The notes under the pieces were generated by a model, which saw only the letters and a program-made list of their open reading frames with translations, did no database searches and was not told where the DNA came from. The position numbers and the translations under genes are program-made. Source: Turnera subulata (taxonomy: Eukaryota > Streptophyta > Magnoliopsida > Malpighiales > Passifloraceae). From it: a stretch of 64,000 nucleotides of DNA. The stretch lies in assembly GCA_028386065.3 (NCBI GenBank), contig JAKUCV010003055.1, forward strand, positions 51,922 through 115,921, given 5' to 3'. This document shows, piece by piece, positions 45,199 to 55,779 of this stretch (position 1 is the stretch's first letter; each line of letters begins with the position of its first letter).

Positions 45199-48100
45199 CT
45201 AAGACTCGTTTCCCTTTTCAATAAGGCTGTCTCTATAAAGGTAGTCACTACCCCACGCCCTCTCCTTCCAAATCTGCTCCACTTCAACGAAGGTCAATCC
45301 CTTGGTCTCTGGCACAAAGATGATCACAAAAACTATGGCAACCACTGCCACTCCGGCAAGAATCAGGAATGTTCCACCTGTCCCTACAGTTTCTGCAACG
45401 GAAAGGAAAGTTTGGGCCACGATCAAGTTCGAAACCCAGTTCACAGTAGCCGACATTCCCCCACACATTCCTCTGTACTGCTCAGGATATATCTCTGAGT
45501 TCACGGTCCACGGCACCGGTCCCATTCCGGGTGAGAAGAAAGCAATGTAAAGGGCTAGCCCCAAAACCGCAAGCCATCCATAGAGTCCGTTTGAGGAACT
45601 AGACGTCTTGGCAATAAATGATGCAGCAAGGATTACAAGGGATACAACAACACCAGCTAAACTTGAGAGAGCCAATTTCTTGCGGCCAAAATGGTCAATC
45701 AGGTAAATGCCAAGAATTGTTCCAGCGGCATTCATGGCAGCTACAATGAGAGACAGGAGAAGAGCTAATTGGTTGGAACTGAAGCCAGCCATCTGAACTA
45801 TGGTTGGACTGTAGTACATGACAGTATTAATACCAGTGAACTGTTGAAAAGCCTGCAAAATCACACTTATTTTCGTCAATATACATCAATGTAAATGTCA
45901 AGGAGAGTGGTTCCTAGTTGCTGGCAAACTTTCACCAAGCAAACTTTATTTGTTTTTTCTATCCATGCACTCATGCAATTTGTTGGAAAGTATGTTATGT
46001 GGATTATATGGAACTGAAAGCACTCTTGGCCAGTGCAATAAACCAGCAAGAACAGTTAGTGCTGATAAAGGAAGGCCAGTCTAAGGAGTCTATGAAAGTG
46101 AGGTAGACAAAGTCATTTGCCTGATCTTACCTGGAGTCCAGCACCAGCAAGAAATGCAAGCCTAATTTCTTTGAATTTGAACACATCCAAGTATCTGACT
46201 TCACTTTTTCTTGCTTTATCCTCATCTGCAGCAGCCGCAAGATGGTCAATTTCATCCTCCAACCTAGCAATGTCATATATTTTGGAAAGCACTAGGATAG
46301 CTTCAGCTTTATCCTTCTGCAGTTAAGAAGAGAATAATCCAGATGACAATGTGAGAAGAAAAACATCTTGTCACATAGAAGCACCCAAAAGGTAATTCTC
46401 ACAGGAGCCAAAAAAAAAAAAAAAAAAAACAATTGGAACTCTTTTACCTTCACAAGTAATTTCCAGTAAAAATAATTGACAGTCCTGTACCTTCATAAAA
46501 AGCCACCTGGGAGATTCTGGCAAACAAAGCATAAGACAGAACTGGATCACGGCAGGTAGACCTGCAACACCAAGCATCCACCTCCATGTTCCAGGAACCT
46601 GCCAGAGAAATATCAACATCAGAAAACTCTATATAGCAAATGTAAGAACCTTTGAACAAGAAAAGGAAACTCGATCAGTCCAAATGTTTATTTGATCATC
46701 TGAGATATATTAACTTTGCTTAATAAATTTTAGGGGTGAGCTAATTTTCCCTGTTATACTCAACTGAAACATATGCACGCACAATTGATGTTTAATAAAT
46801 TTCATGGCCAGATGGCCTTATCTGTTAGCCTTAGCATAGAAAACACTGAAAAGATAAGTGAAATTTTATAGAATGTCATGCGTACAGATTGTTCTATATG
46901 CAACAAAATAAAATGAATGTACAGCAAACTTCTCAACGAAAGAAAAGTTCTGTTAGTATGAAAGTTTTAAGATAATAAGAATCTGTCACATGCCACTGGC
47001 AACAGGGCCTCATTGACGATCTAATTACGGAGGAAAGAAAAGAGACTCCTTCACTGATGATTCACAGTGCCAAATGTAAAAAAGCAATGGCCATATTCTA
47101 TCCACCTGTCTCTTCAGTTCTGCACAATGGAAAACCTTTCACACAACAGATACATGTATATAACACAAGCCATTCTGCAATAATGCCTTGCAAGAAAGAT
47201 CAATGTTGCCAAAGAAGCCATTCAGGATTGCTTCAAAATACCGCAATTTGTAGTCTTATTTAGCATGATCTGTTATCACCAACTTATTCAGTACTTTTCA
47301 TAATTGTCCTCTCTAAGCCTAGACGATAAAATTTACCGGCAAGAAGAAAGTTTTAAGAAATGAAATTAACAATACTAAAAAGAAATAGCTGTATAATTTC
47401 AAGACCTGCTCCGGATGGTTTTTAGAAAGCTAATGAATTGTGGATTTTTAGGTAGTCCTTCCTAAGTATGATATCTTTTTCTAGAAAGCATCAGCAGGAT
47501 AGGAGAAGTACATGAAATAAGATTGGTGATCAAATTATAACTCTCTCAAAATTATTCAGATTGATTAGGAAGTTCTAGATTGCTAATCTTAAAGTGATAT
47601 CCCTAACCTAGATGGATTTTCTACACGGAAAACGTTGTAAAGTTGTGTGGCTGAAGTGAAGATGACATATCTGCTCTATTTTATTTTTTTTCCCCCAGAG
47701 GTGACGTATATCGGCTTTTACATTACATGGAGAGTCAAATAAACGAAATGGATGACTGGCCCTGAAACATTTACCAACAATGAATACACGTAAGCCAACA
47801 ACAAAACCGGACAAGAAGAAGACAGATAGATGCATACCAAAGTTTTAAACAACAGTCTGTGTCATCCAAATGAATAAATGTTTCTTTTTTTCACTAGTAA
47901 TACTGCAAAAGAAACTAAAAAAAGAGGAAGCAAGGATTAACCTGACCTGGGTAAAAGCAAGATTTACGAGATAGGAAAGAAACTGTCCACCAGTAATCAT
48001 AAGAACATTTGTGCTGACTAATCCTCCTCTCACTTCTGAAGGCGATGCCTCAGCAATATATACAGGAGCAGTCACAGAAGCGATCCCCACAGCCAGGCCA

Positions 48101-48753
48101 ACCAAAAGCCGCCCCGCTATAAGAACATAAGGATCCGGCGCGGCTGCCATGACAACTGAACCCAGTGCGAAGATAATATCAGCTAGAAGAGTAGCCTTCT
48201 TCCGTCCGTACGAATCATTAATCCAACCGCCCGATGCAGCTCCTATTATTGCACCAACCAAAGCCATACTAACAATTGTTTCCTGCCAAAACAAATCCAA
48301 CACCATCATCGTACATTCGAAAGTGGAATCAAACAAAAATAACCCACAAAATTAAATGTCTTTGTTTAACCTGGACAGACAAATTATACAAGAAAAAAGA
48401 TGAAGAATGTCTCGTTTATGTTACCTGTAGAAAACTACTCTGACTCACAACCGCAAATTCGTCTTTTATGTACAAAAGAGCACCAGAAATGACACCTGCA
48501 ATGACCAGTTCCATATCAGCAACAAAGGATTCAAAAGAAATAAACTTGTCCTCAAGAATGAAATTTTGAAATGAAGAGGATTACCTGTGTCATAGCCAAA
48601 GAGGAGACCACCAATACCGGCAGTCAAAGCCAATCGAACAACGTAAGAATTACTGAAAATCGACATTCTCCTATCCGGGTACATGTCCAAGTACCCTGAA
48701 CTCCCCGGCAAGTGCCCGTACCCGGAGCTCCCAAGTGACCCATCGATCGTCAT
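45199..48753 (-). CDS. INT1: Inositol transporter 1 (tonoplast MFS sugar/H+ symporter family)
   Basis: Six exons with GT-AG junctions: 48753-48585, 48495-48425, 48282-47947, 46598-46491, 46316-46131, 45852-45199. Total 1524 bases, 507 residues. Early motifs: [20 protein letters not shown], then [20 protein letters not shown]. The MFS signatures follow: [76 protein letters not shown], and [20 protein letters not shown] near the C-terminus. Length (~509) and the short extracytosolic loop fit INT1 rather than the longer INT2/INT4 plasma-membrane members, which carry a cysteine-rich loop. Arabidopsis INT1 is a tonoplast H+/myo-inositol symporter that exports inositol from the vacuole; transfer of that role is by homology. 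No frame damage is seen. A full-length LINE starts about 0.85 kb upstream of the ATG. Confidence 0.95.
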
Positions 48754-49588
48754 CTTCTACAATAGGGATAAGATTCCGGCAAGCCAGCCACCGGAAGAGA
48801 AAAAGCAGAAGTCTTTTCCTTAATTATATCTTCCTGGTTTGTGGGTTTGATTATGCCGAGAAAGTTGAGAGGAAGCTTCGTAATGCTTGAGGGTTTTGTG
48901 TAGAGAGAAGGAAACAGATTGTTTTGGAGCGAAATCACAATCTGTTTCTTTCTTCCACCAAAGGAAGGCCAAATCAGCAGGAGGAGTAGGGAAGGGAGCG
49001 AAAATGGTAAAAGGAAAATGAAAAAGAAAAAAAGAAAGATAGAAAATTAGACGCGACGGCCTGGATCGAAAAAGTGGAGGCTGATAAATCGCTACTTATA
49101 AAGCGAATTCTAAAACGCAAATGGGTGGGGGACACGCGCCAATGAGTGTGGGAGGGTTGTGTGATACGACGTCGCTGAAGCTTGGTGTGTCCGGGTTTTG
49201 TCTGCTTCCCGCCCGGTAACGTGGGTTATGTTCTTATCTCGTTGTGTTTACGTACGTGTCTGACCGTTGCCTACGTGGCGTCTAGATAAGAATTCAGACA
49301 ACTGAGCCGACGAAGCGTCAGCTTCACAGGGGGAGGCAAGTGGGACAAAAGTACGCGCCTGGAGTTAAGGGTTCGTGTGTGTACTCGCGTTTCGGGTGAT
49401 ATAGGCCTGGTTTTTGGTTCGGGGGTGGTTTTGGGATCCGGGAAAAAGTGGTGATTGTGGAGAGTAGACTGCCACGCGCGGGGTTGCGGTGGTGAGTTTC
49501 GGGCACGGAATGGCTGGGTTTTTTTTCTTGCATTTCTTGTCTTGTTGAGAATTTGTATTAGTGCGTTAATGTTCCTCTCTTGCATCAC
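48754..49588 (-). promoter_or_regulatory. INT1 upstream region
   Basis: About 835 bp between the INT1 start codon and the LINE target duplication. The part next to the ATG (48754-48970) is CT-rich on the minus strand, as expected of a leader. Further up (49100-49560) the sequence is more GC-rich, with ACGT-containing motifs (gcgacggcc, cgtacgtgtc, acgtggcg at about 49253-49280). The transcription start cannot be placed. Confidence 0.4.
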
Positions 49589-49606
49589 TACTGCCTTGCT
49601 CTTTTT
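49589..49606. repeat. LINE target-site duplication, left copy
   Basis: tactgccttgctcttttt, repeated exactly at 55762-55779. The run of T's after it is the poly(A) tail of the minus-strand LINE. Confidence 0.9.
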
Positions 49607-49680
49607 TTTTTTTTGAGGAAGATAATGCCTCGCAGGCTTTCATTAACGAAACATCTGTATGTACAAAAAGTTCAGGGGTC

Positions 49681-52600
49681 TCAGTGGCCCTGAATATCCA
49701 TCTCTAAGCCGGTCAGAATAATATCAGGTTGGGTCTGTAGGATGGTAATCTCCCTGTCAAATGAATACGCTAACTGGTTTAGAGCATTAGCACACTGATT
49801 ACATTCTTTAGATACATGAGTCAAGATAACTATCCACTCTCTGCTCAAGATCTCTCTTATGTCATAGACCAAAGAAGGCATGAAAGCACAGTTCGTAGCT
49901 TCACGATCGAAAAGATCAACCACCACCTGGGAGTTCACTTCTGCCTCGATATGTCTAAACCCGTACTTCCAGGCAAGCTCCAGTGCAGCTTTACGACCCC
50001 AAAGTTCAGCTTGGAGACTCGAACAAATGCCGATATTAAAGACAAACCCTCTTAGCCATTCACCCCGGGTTCCTCTAATCAGCCCACCTGCAGCTGCCAA
50101 GCCGGAGAGTGGATTGGCAGAACCATTCGAGTTTATCTTGACAAAATTAGACTTGGGAGGTTTCCAGCCACTATACTTCGGAGCCTCTCGTTCCCTACAC
50201 GAGGGTCTTAGTGGATCTTGGTTCTCTGCCCACAAGATTTCCATGGCCTTAATTCTAACAACTTGAGCCGGATTATGGATTCGGGTGGGTCGATCGGAGA
50301 ACACCAAGTCGTTCCGCCATTGCCACAAGTGGTTACATGCCACCACGAAAATAAGACACCAGTCCATACCATCGGCAGTTGTGAAGTCAGCCTGGAGGTT
50401 GTCCCTGATCCATCCTTGTATGTTACTGTAAGAAGGATTTGTAGAGCACCTAGGTCCCCGTAGGTTGCTCCACATCCTAGCAGCAAGTGGACAATCCTTC
50501 ATGAGATGGAGGGATGTTTCGTCAGCATTGCCACACCTTGGACAGAGGCTGATATCAGTCATGCTTCGCCTCTTCCTATTCTGATTGGTTAGGAGTCGAT
50601 CTTGGAATAACAGCCACAGGAAGCTTTTGTACCTCTGAGGTCCCCTCCATTTCCAAATCCTAGTCCAGGACAAATCACTTTCAGGCCATGAGTCCTCCTC
50701 TAAAGATTCATACGCTGATTTAGTTGTGAACCCCCCGTGTGCGGAGGAAGTCCACCCCACCCTGTCAGGTCCCCTTGCAAGATTAGGACTACATACCGCC
50801 CGAATTTCCTCTATTGCAGCCTCCGGTAGAGAGGAGGAGAACCAGTCCCAGTTCCATCCTGTGGAGGATGAAAAATAATCCGAGACCCGGCCATTGATTC
50901 GCCTTGTGGGGATGGGATGTAGTGCAAGTTTCTCCAACGGACCACTTGGTGTCCACTTATCCAACCAGAATCTGGTGGTTTTCCCATCTCCAATACGCCA
51001 TTCCAAGCACTCGTAGACAGAGCTCCAAACATCACATATTGCCCTCCAACAATGGGAACCTCTTTTTTTATCCAGTTTGTGAGGAACCAGCTCGAGGTTT
51101 TGCATGTATTTAGCCCTAAAAACCTTGACCCAAAGGGCGTCTGGTCTGGTGACTAAGGCCCACGCCAGTTTCATAATGAGGGCATGGTTGCATGACCGGA
51201 GTCTTTTAACATTCAGGCCGCCGCAGTCTTTAGGCAGTGTAACAGATTCCCACTTCACAAGGTGGGTTTTGTGGCAAGTGTCCGTTGTCCCCCAAATAAA
51301 GTTTCTGCAGAGCTGTTCAATCCGATCACATGTAGCAGCTGGGAGCTTGACGGTCTGCATAGTATAGATGGGCAGGGCCGCCAATACCGCCTGAGTTAGA
51401 GTGACCCGGCCGGCGAGAGAGAGATGCCGGGCCTGCCACCCATTCAGACGGTTCTGGACAGCTTGTACAAGATGATGAACCGTCTGACCAGATACCCTCT
51501 CATGGAGGATGGGGACGCCCAGGTATCTACCTAGGTCAGCTGTGAGCTGAAAACCGAATCCCCTGCTGAAGTTCGCAGCCAGGTCATCCGGGACATTCTT
51601 TGAGCAAAAGATTCTGGTCTTTGAGTTGCTGATTTTTTGGCCTGAGAAATGACAAAAATAATTTAGGCACGAAGAGATAACAGCAACTTGTTCCACCCTT
51701 GCCTCAGCAAACAGAACTAAGTCGTCGGCAAAGAAGGCGTGAGAAAGGAGAGGGCCTCCTCTGCTAAGTTGAATCGGTTTCCAGCAGCCCTGGTTAACTG
51801 CCTCGTCGATAATTTGACTCAACTTTTCCATGCACAGCACAAAGAGGTACGGGGAAATGGGGTCCCCTTGTCTCAGTCCTCTTGAAGGGGTAAATGGGTC
51901 TGAAATATCCCCATTCCAGTTAACTCGTATTCTGCTAGTTGAAAGACAGGCCATAACCGCCTCCATCATCCCTTCCGGGATCCCTGCATCCTTCATAGTG
52001 TCACGAATAAAGGCCCACCTAACTCTGTCGTATGCTTTCTCAAGATCCACCTTGATGACAAAGAATCCAATCCCCTCCTTTTTTTGTTTCATTACATGGA
52101 CAACCTCTTGGAGGAGGATGATGTTATCCGTTATGAACCTCCCCGGGACAAAACTAGCCTGTGTTGGAGAAATTAAATCCCCCAATATGCTCTTCATTCT
52201 ATTGGCCAGGATTTTAGATACTACCTTGTAAGACACGTTGCATAATCCGATAGGTCGGAATTGGGCCATTGTTTCCGGAGAGTCAACTTTCGGAATTAAG
52301 GTTAAGGTTGTATCATTAAGTCCTTCCTCCCAATGATGGGTTTGAAAAAACTGATGGACAAGTTTGCAAAAGCACTCCCCTACCACCTGCCACTGTTGTT
52401 GAAAAAAAAGTGCATGAAGACCATCAGGACCTGGTGCTTTTAGTGGGGCAACTTGGAGTAGAGTATTGTGAATTTCTTCATCTGTAACTGGATTCGTCAA
52501 GGCTGTTGCTTTCAGAGAAGGTATGGGCTGGAAGTGACCCTTGAATGGCATAATGGCTTGGTTTGGGTTATCATCGGAGTAAAGCTGGTGGTAAAACTGG

Positions 52601-53769
52601 ACTGCCATGACCTTCAGCACCTCAGGGTCGGTTTGCCAACATCCATAGTCATCTTTCAAGGCATCAATTTTGTTGCGCCTTTTCCGCATTTGGGTAGTTG
52701 AGTGGAAAAAGGCTGTGTTTCTGTCCCCCCATTGAATCCATTGACATCTCGATCTCTGATGCCATTCTATTTCTTCTTGTGCTAGGATTTTGTCTAAGTC
52801 GCATCGCAGTTCCAACTCAATAGTGGACAAGAATTTTGACGGTTTCTGCTCCAGGAATGATTGGATCCCCTTTAGCCTTGCTATTAGTTGTCCTTTCCGT
52901 CGCTTACTAGCTGCAAAAACAGTTCTCTGCCATTCCTGAGCTCTTGAAGTAAACTCAGCGATAGTATGCCCCCAAGACTGCCCCGCAAGCCAGTTGCGTT
53001 TGACAAAGTCATCAAAGTCCTCATGTGTGGCCCATGAGGCTTGGTACAGGAATCTCCTTGGGACTATCCTACCGCCTTCGAACCCTTCAGGTCGTATCAG
53101 GATTGGTCTATGGTCTGAATGCAAGAATGGCAGGTGATAGATTTCAGTTTGGTTAAATTCTGTGGCCCAGGAAGAATTACCTAAGGCTCGATCCAACCGC
53201 TTCTTGAGTCTGCCTCGATGCCACGTAAAGCAGGGTCCAGAAAAGCCTAAGTCCATGAGCCCTGAATTGAGCAGGCTATTTTGGAACATTCGTGTACCAT
53301 ATGAATATGTTTGGCGTCTGCTGGTACTCTCAGAGAGATCAGTTGTGGCGTTGAAATCGCCAGCTAGGAGCCATGGCTCCGTAATTTTGTCCGCCAAGAC
53401 CTCCAAGTTTTGCCACAGTGCATTTCTGATGGAGGCCTGTGGGCTACCGTAAACTGCTGTAAATAGGACCTCTCGTTTCCCAGTCCGCAATTTCATATGG
53501 ATGAATTGAGCATGGTTCACAAGGACTTGGATTGAAACCTGCTCTTCTCGCCATAGGACCCAGATACCTCCAGAGAATCCCCTAGCATCCACTCTATGGG
53601 ATTTAGGAAAACCAAGTCTTCTTATTACTCGATCGGTAGTAGAACCGCTGATTCTTGGCTCCATAATAACAACAAGCATTGGTCTATACTGTTGGCAGAA
53701 AAACTGAAGTGATCTCGGAAATTGAGGCTTGGCCGCCCCTTGGCAGTTCCAGATAAGAACTGGATTCAT
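49681..53769 (-). CDS. LINE ORF2: endonuclease - reverse transcriptase - zf-RVT - RNase H-like
   Basis: 1362 residues without a break. APE-type endonuclease in about residues 1-230 (LIWNCQGAAK, VVIMEPRISG, LLAGDFNATT, LHSDHRPILI). Reverse transcriptase about 430-780 (LIPKVDSPETMAQFRPIGLC, DLEKAYDRVRW, GLRQGDPISPYLF, active-site FADDLVLFAEA at about 679). zf-RVT about 1035-1100 (WRGPQRYKSFLWLLFQDRLL, CPRC). RNase H-like domain about 1205-1345. In the last domain the catalytic positions read KINSNGS, QAELW, EAEVNS and CANALNQLA, so the three aspartates are Asn (codons 50125-50127, 49933-49935, 49786-49788) and only the glutamate remains. Endonuclease and RT residues are intact. RNase H activity is therefore doubtful; other activities may persist. 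Confidence 0.95.
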   Translation of the reverse strand: MNPVLIWNCQGAAKPQFPRSLQFFCQQYRPMLVVIMEPRISGSTTDRVIRRLGFPKSHRVDARGFSGGIWVLWREEQVSIQVLVNHAQFIHMKLRTGKREVLFTAVYGSPQASIRNALWQNLEVLADKITEPWLLAGDFNATTDLSESTSRRQTYSYGTRMFQNSLLNSGLMDLGFSGPCFTWHRGRLKKRLDRALGNSSWATEFNQTEIYHLPFLHSDHRPILIRPEGFEGGRIVPRRFLYQASWATHEDFDDFVKRNWLAGQSWGHTIAEFTSRAQEWQRTVFAASKRRKGQLIARLKGIQSFLEQKPSKFLSTIELELRCDLDKILAQEEIEWHQRSRCQWIQWGDRNTAFFHSTTQMRKRRNKIDALKDDYGCWQTDPEVLKVMAVQFYHQLYSDDNPNQAIMPFKGHFQPIPSLKATALTNPVTDEEIHNTLLQVAPLKAPGPDGLHALFFQQQWQVVGECFCKLVHQFFQTHHWEEGLNDTTLTLIPKVDSPETMAQFRPIGLCNVSYKVVSKILANRMKSILGDLISPTQASFVPGRFITDNIILLQEVVHVMKQKKEGIGFFVIKVDLEKAYDRVRWAFIRDTMKDAGIPEGMMEAVMACLSTSRIRVNWNGDISDPFTPSRGLRQGDPISPYLFVLCMEKLSQIIDEAVNQGCWKPIQLSRGGPLLSHAFFADDLVLFAEARVEQVAVISSCLNYFCHFSGQKISNSKTRIFCSKNVPDDLAANFSRGFGFQLTADLGRYLGVPILHERVSGQTVHHLVQAVQNRLNGWQARHLSLAGRVTLTQAVLAALPIYTMQTVKLPAATCDRIEQLCRNFIWGTTDTCHKTHLVKWESVTLPKDCGGLNVKRLRSCNHALIMKLAWALVTRPDALWVKVFRAKYMQNLELVPHKLDKKRGSHCWRAICDVWSSVYECLEWRIGDGKTTRFWLDKWTPSGPLEKLALHPIPTRRINGRVSDYFSSSTGWNWDWFSSSLPEAAIEEIRAVCSPNLARGPDRVGWTSSAHGGFTTKSAYESLEEDSWPESDLSWTRIWKWRGPQRYKSFLWLLFQDRLLTNQNRKRRSMTDISLCPRCGNADETSLHLMKDCPLAARMWSNLRGPRCSTNPSYSNIQGWIRDNLQADFTTADGMDWCLIFVVACNHLWQWRNDLVFSDRPTRIHNPAQVVRIKAMEILWAENQDPLRPSCREREAPKYSGWKPPKSNFVKINSNGSANPLSGLAAAGGLIRGTRGEWLRGFVFNIGICSSLQAELWGRKAALELAWKYGFRHIEAEVNSQVVVDLFDREATNCAFMPSLVYDIREILSREWIVILTHVSKECNQCANALNQLAYSFDREITILQTQPDIILTGLEMDIQGH

Positions 53770-53773
53770 AAAT

Positions 53774-55678
53774 TCAGTTTAAGGGATGGGAGTTGCCCTG
53801 AGCTTGGGCAGAGGTCGACAGCTCGTCATCAATCTGTTCATCTAGGGTCATTTCCTCATCCCAAATTCCTTGCTCCTCCTCCTCAGTAATCGGACCAAGG
53901 TTATCCCTCTGTCCTTTCCTCTTGAAGGAAGGTGAACTCCGTTTCTTTAAGGCCAAACCCCATTTAGAACCTCCCTCCTGTGAAGGGGCCGAGAGGTCCT
54001 CAAATTCAATCTGGTTCAAGTCAGGGGGTTTGGGTTTAGTGCGGGTTCTGTGAAGGGGAGAGGTACTTAGAGGGTGATTGGTATAGCTCATCCTACTTTG
54101 TTCCATAACTAATTCCGCATCCTGTTTTGTGAGGACAGACCTCAAGGATGTGGATTCGGCCGGAACAAAAGTGTGATGGCTGGTCTGGGGGGGAATGGCC
54201 TGACTAGTGTGGTTGTCAGGAGGGATGCTATGGTTGGTTGAAGGTTGGGCTATACTGGGTTGTGGAGACTGAGGTTGGTTCTGTTTGATGGCAACGATTT
54301 TGTTCTGTGAGGTAGCGTTGGTGGGGCTTTTGGCTACCCTTTGGGCTGGGGGGTTGGTGTTAGTCATATCCACAAGGGGAGTACGATTTTTGGCTAGGTT
54401 TGGTTGGTGCCCTGATGTTGTCGCTGGGCTGGTGTGTCCAGTTGCAGCCTTTTTCTTCTTCACCATCTTCCTGGGACGTGAACTCTTGTTTTCTGCGGTC
54501 GCAATCCATGGCCCGAGTCCATTTTCTGGGGCCTCCTCCAAACCTCCGTCCTTGTCCAAGTCACATGCCAGGATTCCATACCTCGAGCCTTGCACTCCCT
54601 CGTGGACTTTGCCAGGTGTTGTGTCCGACATGTTTTGTTTCCTTGGTTGGTACCTACGTTGCCGCACCGGGGCGTTCATCCACGCGCCTGCTCCGGAATG
54701 TGCGGGGGTTGGTGAAGCAGTGGTTACCGTCACATCTTCAGGTCTTCCGTTGGTTATGGCTTGTTGGGCAACGTCGTTTGGGGAGTTAGCGCGGGCTTGT
54801 CCCTGGACTCTGCCTAAGTCTGGGCATCTATCCATGGTATGATCCACACGACCGCACTGGTAGCAAAGAGGAGGGAGGCCCTCATATATCACCTGCTGTG
54901 CCTTACCCCTGAACTGAATTGTCCCCTTCAGCGGCTTTGTGAGGTCGACTTCCACTGCTATCTTGGCAAACCGGCCTCGTTGGTGCTCTCTCGTAGCATG
55001 ATCGATCTTAACTGATTGTCCCACGAGATCCCCCAAGGCATAGAGAATGCTAGTGTGGTATGTGTGCATCGGGATATCTGGAAATCTGATCCACACCACG
55101 GCTTTGTCTACCCGGCCATTAGCTGCACTGAAGTCAGAGCTCCAAGGGAATACACACAAGACGCTATTGAAGACCGACCAGGGGCCATCAACAAGACTAT
55201 GCAGGTAATCACTCTTCTTCTCAAATTTGACGACAAAGAAGTTATTCTCAAGATCAATTACCTTGAATAGGCCTACGGGCTTCCACAAGGACCTGATTTT
55301 GTCAGTGAGGACACGGTAGCTGATGTTCTTCCCCAACAACTTCACTATGACTGACTGGTCCCATTTTTGCTCCAGCCTCTGTTGGAACGCCGGCGAGAGG
55401 TCCAAAGTGGGGATGTTGCCTTCGTTACCCACAATAATATCTCCTGGCTCCACATATGTCTCCTCGTCTCCGTCAAGCCATTCAGGTGGTTCTTGGTCAG
55501 CAGTTCCACCCCTGGTAAGTTTTGCAAGGTAGCTCACCGGCTGCTCCACCATAACGGTATCTTGGTGAGTCATCAGCGCTGGTCCTGGGTCAGGGCCTCT
55601 GGCGGTGACCGTATTGTGGCCACCCTCGTCCTCCTTATCCGGGTCTCCGTCGGGATTGACTTGTCCTGGCCCCCCCAT
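53774..55678 (-). CDS. LINE ORF1: DUF4283 / CCHC nucleic-acid-binding protein
   Basis: 634 residues. The acidic N-terminus is followed by a DUF4283 domain at about 98-265 (DQSVIVKLLGKNISYRVLTD; FEKKSDYLHSLVDGPWSVF; KAVVWIRFPDIPMH; RFAKIAVEVDLTKPLKG). A CCHC zinc knuckle is at 272-285 (CYQCGRVDHTMDRC). The remaining ~350 residues are low-complexity, polar and proline-rich (TNPPAQRVAKSPTNATSQNK) with basic patches and an acidic end. Such proteins bind the LINE RNA and accompany it in retrotransposition. ORF2 follows after 4 bp, so its translation probably depends on reinitiation or readthrough. Start: first ATG after the leader at 55678-55676. Confidence 0.92.
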   Translation of the reverse strand: MGGPGQVNPDGDPDKEDEGGHNTVTARGPDPGPALMTHQDTVMVEQPVSYLAKLTRGGTADQEPPEWLDGDEETYVEPGDIIVGNEGNIPTLDLSPAFQQRLEQKWDQSVIVKLLGKNISYRVLTDKIRSLWKPVGLFKVIDLENNFFVVKFEKKSDYLHSLVDGPWSVFNSVLCVFPWSSDFSAANGRVDKAVVWIRFPDIPMHTYHTSILYALGDLVGQSVKIDHATREHQRGRFAKIAVEVDLTKPLKGTIQFRGKAQQVIYEGLPPLCYQCGRVDHTMDRCPDLGRVQGQARANSPNDVAQQAITNGRPEDVTVTTASPTPAHSGAGAWMNAPVRQRRYQPRKQNMSDTTPGKVHEGVQGSRYGILACDLDKDGGLEEAPENGLGPWIATAENKSSRPRKMVKKKKAATGHTSPATTSGHQPNLAKNRTPLVDMTNTNPPAQRVAKSPTNATSQNKIVAIKQNQPQSPQPSIAQPSTNHSIPPDNHTSQAIPPQTSHHTFVPAESTSLRSVLTKQDAELVMEQSRMSYTNHPLSTSPLHRTRTKPKPPDLNQIEFEDLSAPSQEGGSKWGLALKKRSSPSFKRKGQRDNLGPITEEEEQGIWDEEMTLDEQIDDELSTSAQAQGNSHPLN

Positions 55679-55761
55679 TGGGGAGACAAAGAGTAAACAG
55701 TACCGAACCTAGGGATTCAGAGGATTTTCTCTCACTACTTTCTCTCACTACTTTTTTTCGT

Positions 55762-55779
55762 TACTGCCTTGCTCTTTTT
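55762..55779. repeat. LINE target-site duplication, right copy
   Basis: tactgccttgctcttttt, identical to 49589-49606. It lies immediately 5' (minus strand) of the LINE. Confidence 0.9.

Larger units (their letters stand above)
49607..55761 (-). mobile_element. Full-length L1-type LINE with two open ORFs
   Basis: Both ends are defined by an exact 18-bp target duplication (49589-49606, 55762-55779) and a short poly(A) tail at the left end. The 5' UTR (about 55761-55679) contains two copies of agtagtgagagaaa. ORF1 (55678-53774) and ORF2 (53769-49681) are each uninterrupted and separated by 4 bp. This degree of preservation suggests a young insertion. In contrast to the LINE at 16.4-21.8 kb no stops or frameshifts are seen. 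Its RNase H domain, however, lacks the catalytic aspartates. Confidence 0.95.

Noticed and set aside
54285..54842. Long open frame on the plus strand (185 codons)
   Set aside because: It is antisense to the uninterrupted LINE ORF1, whose domains are recognisable. No motif on the plus strand.
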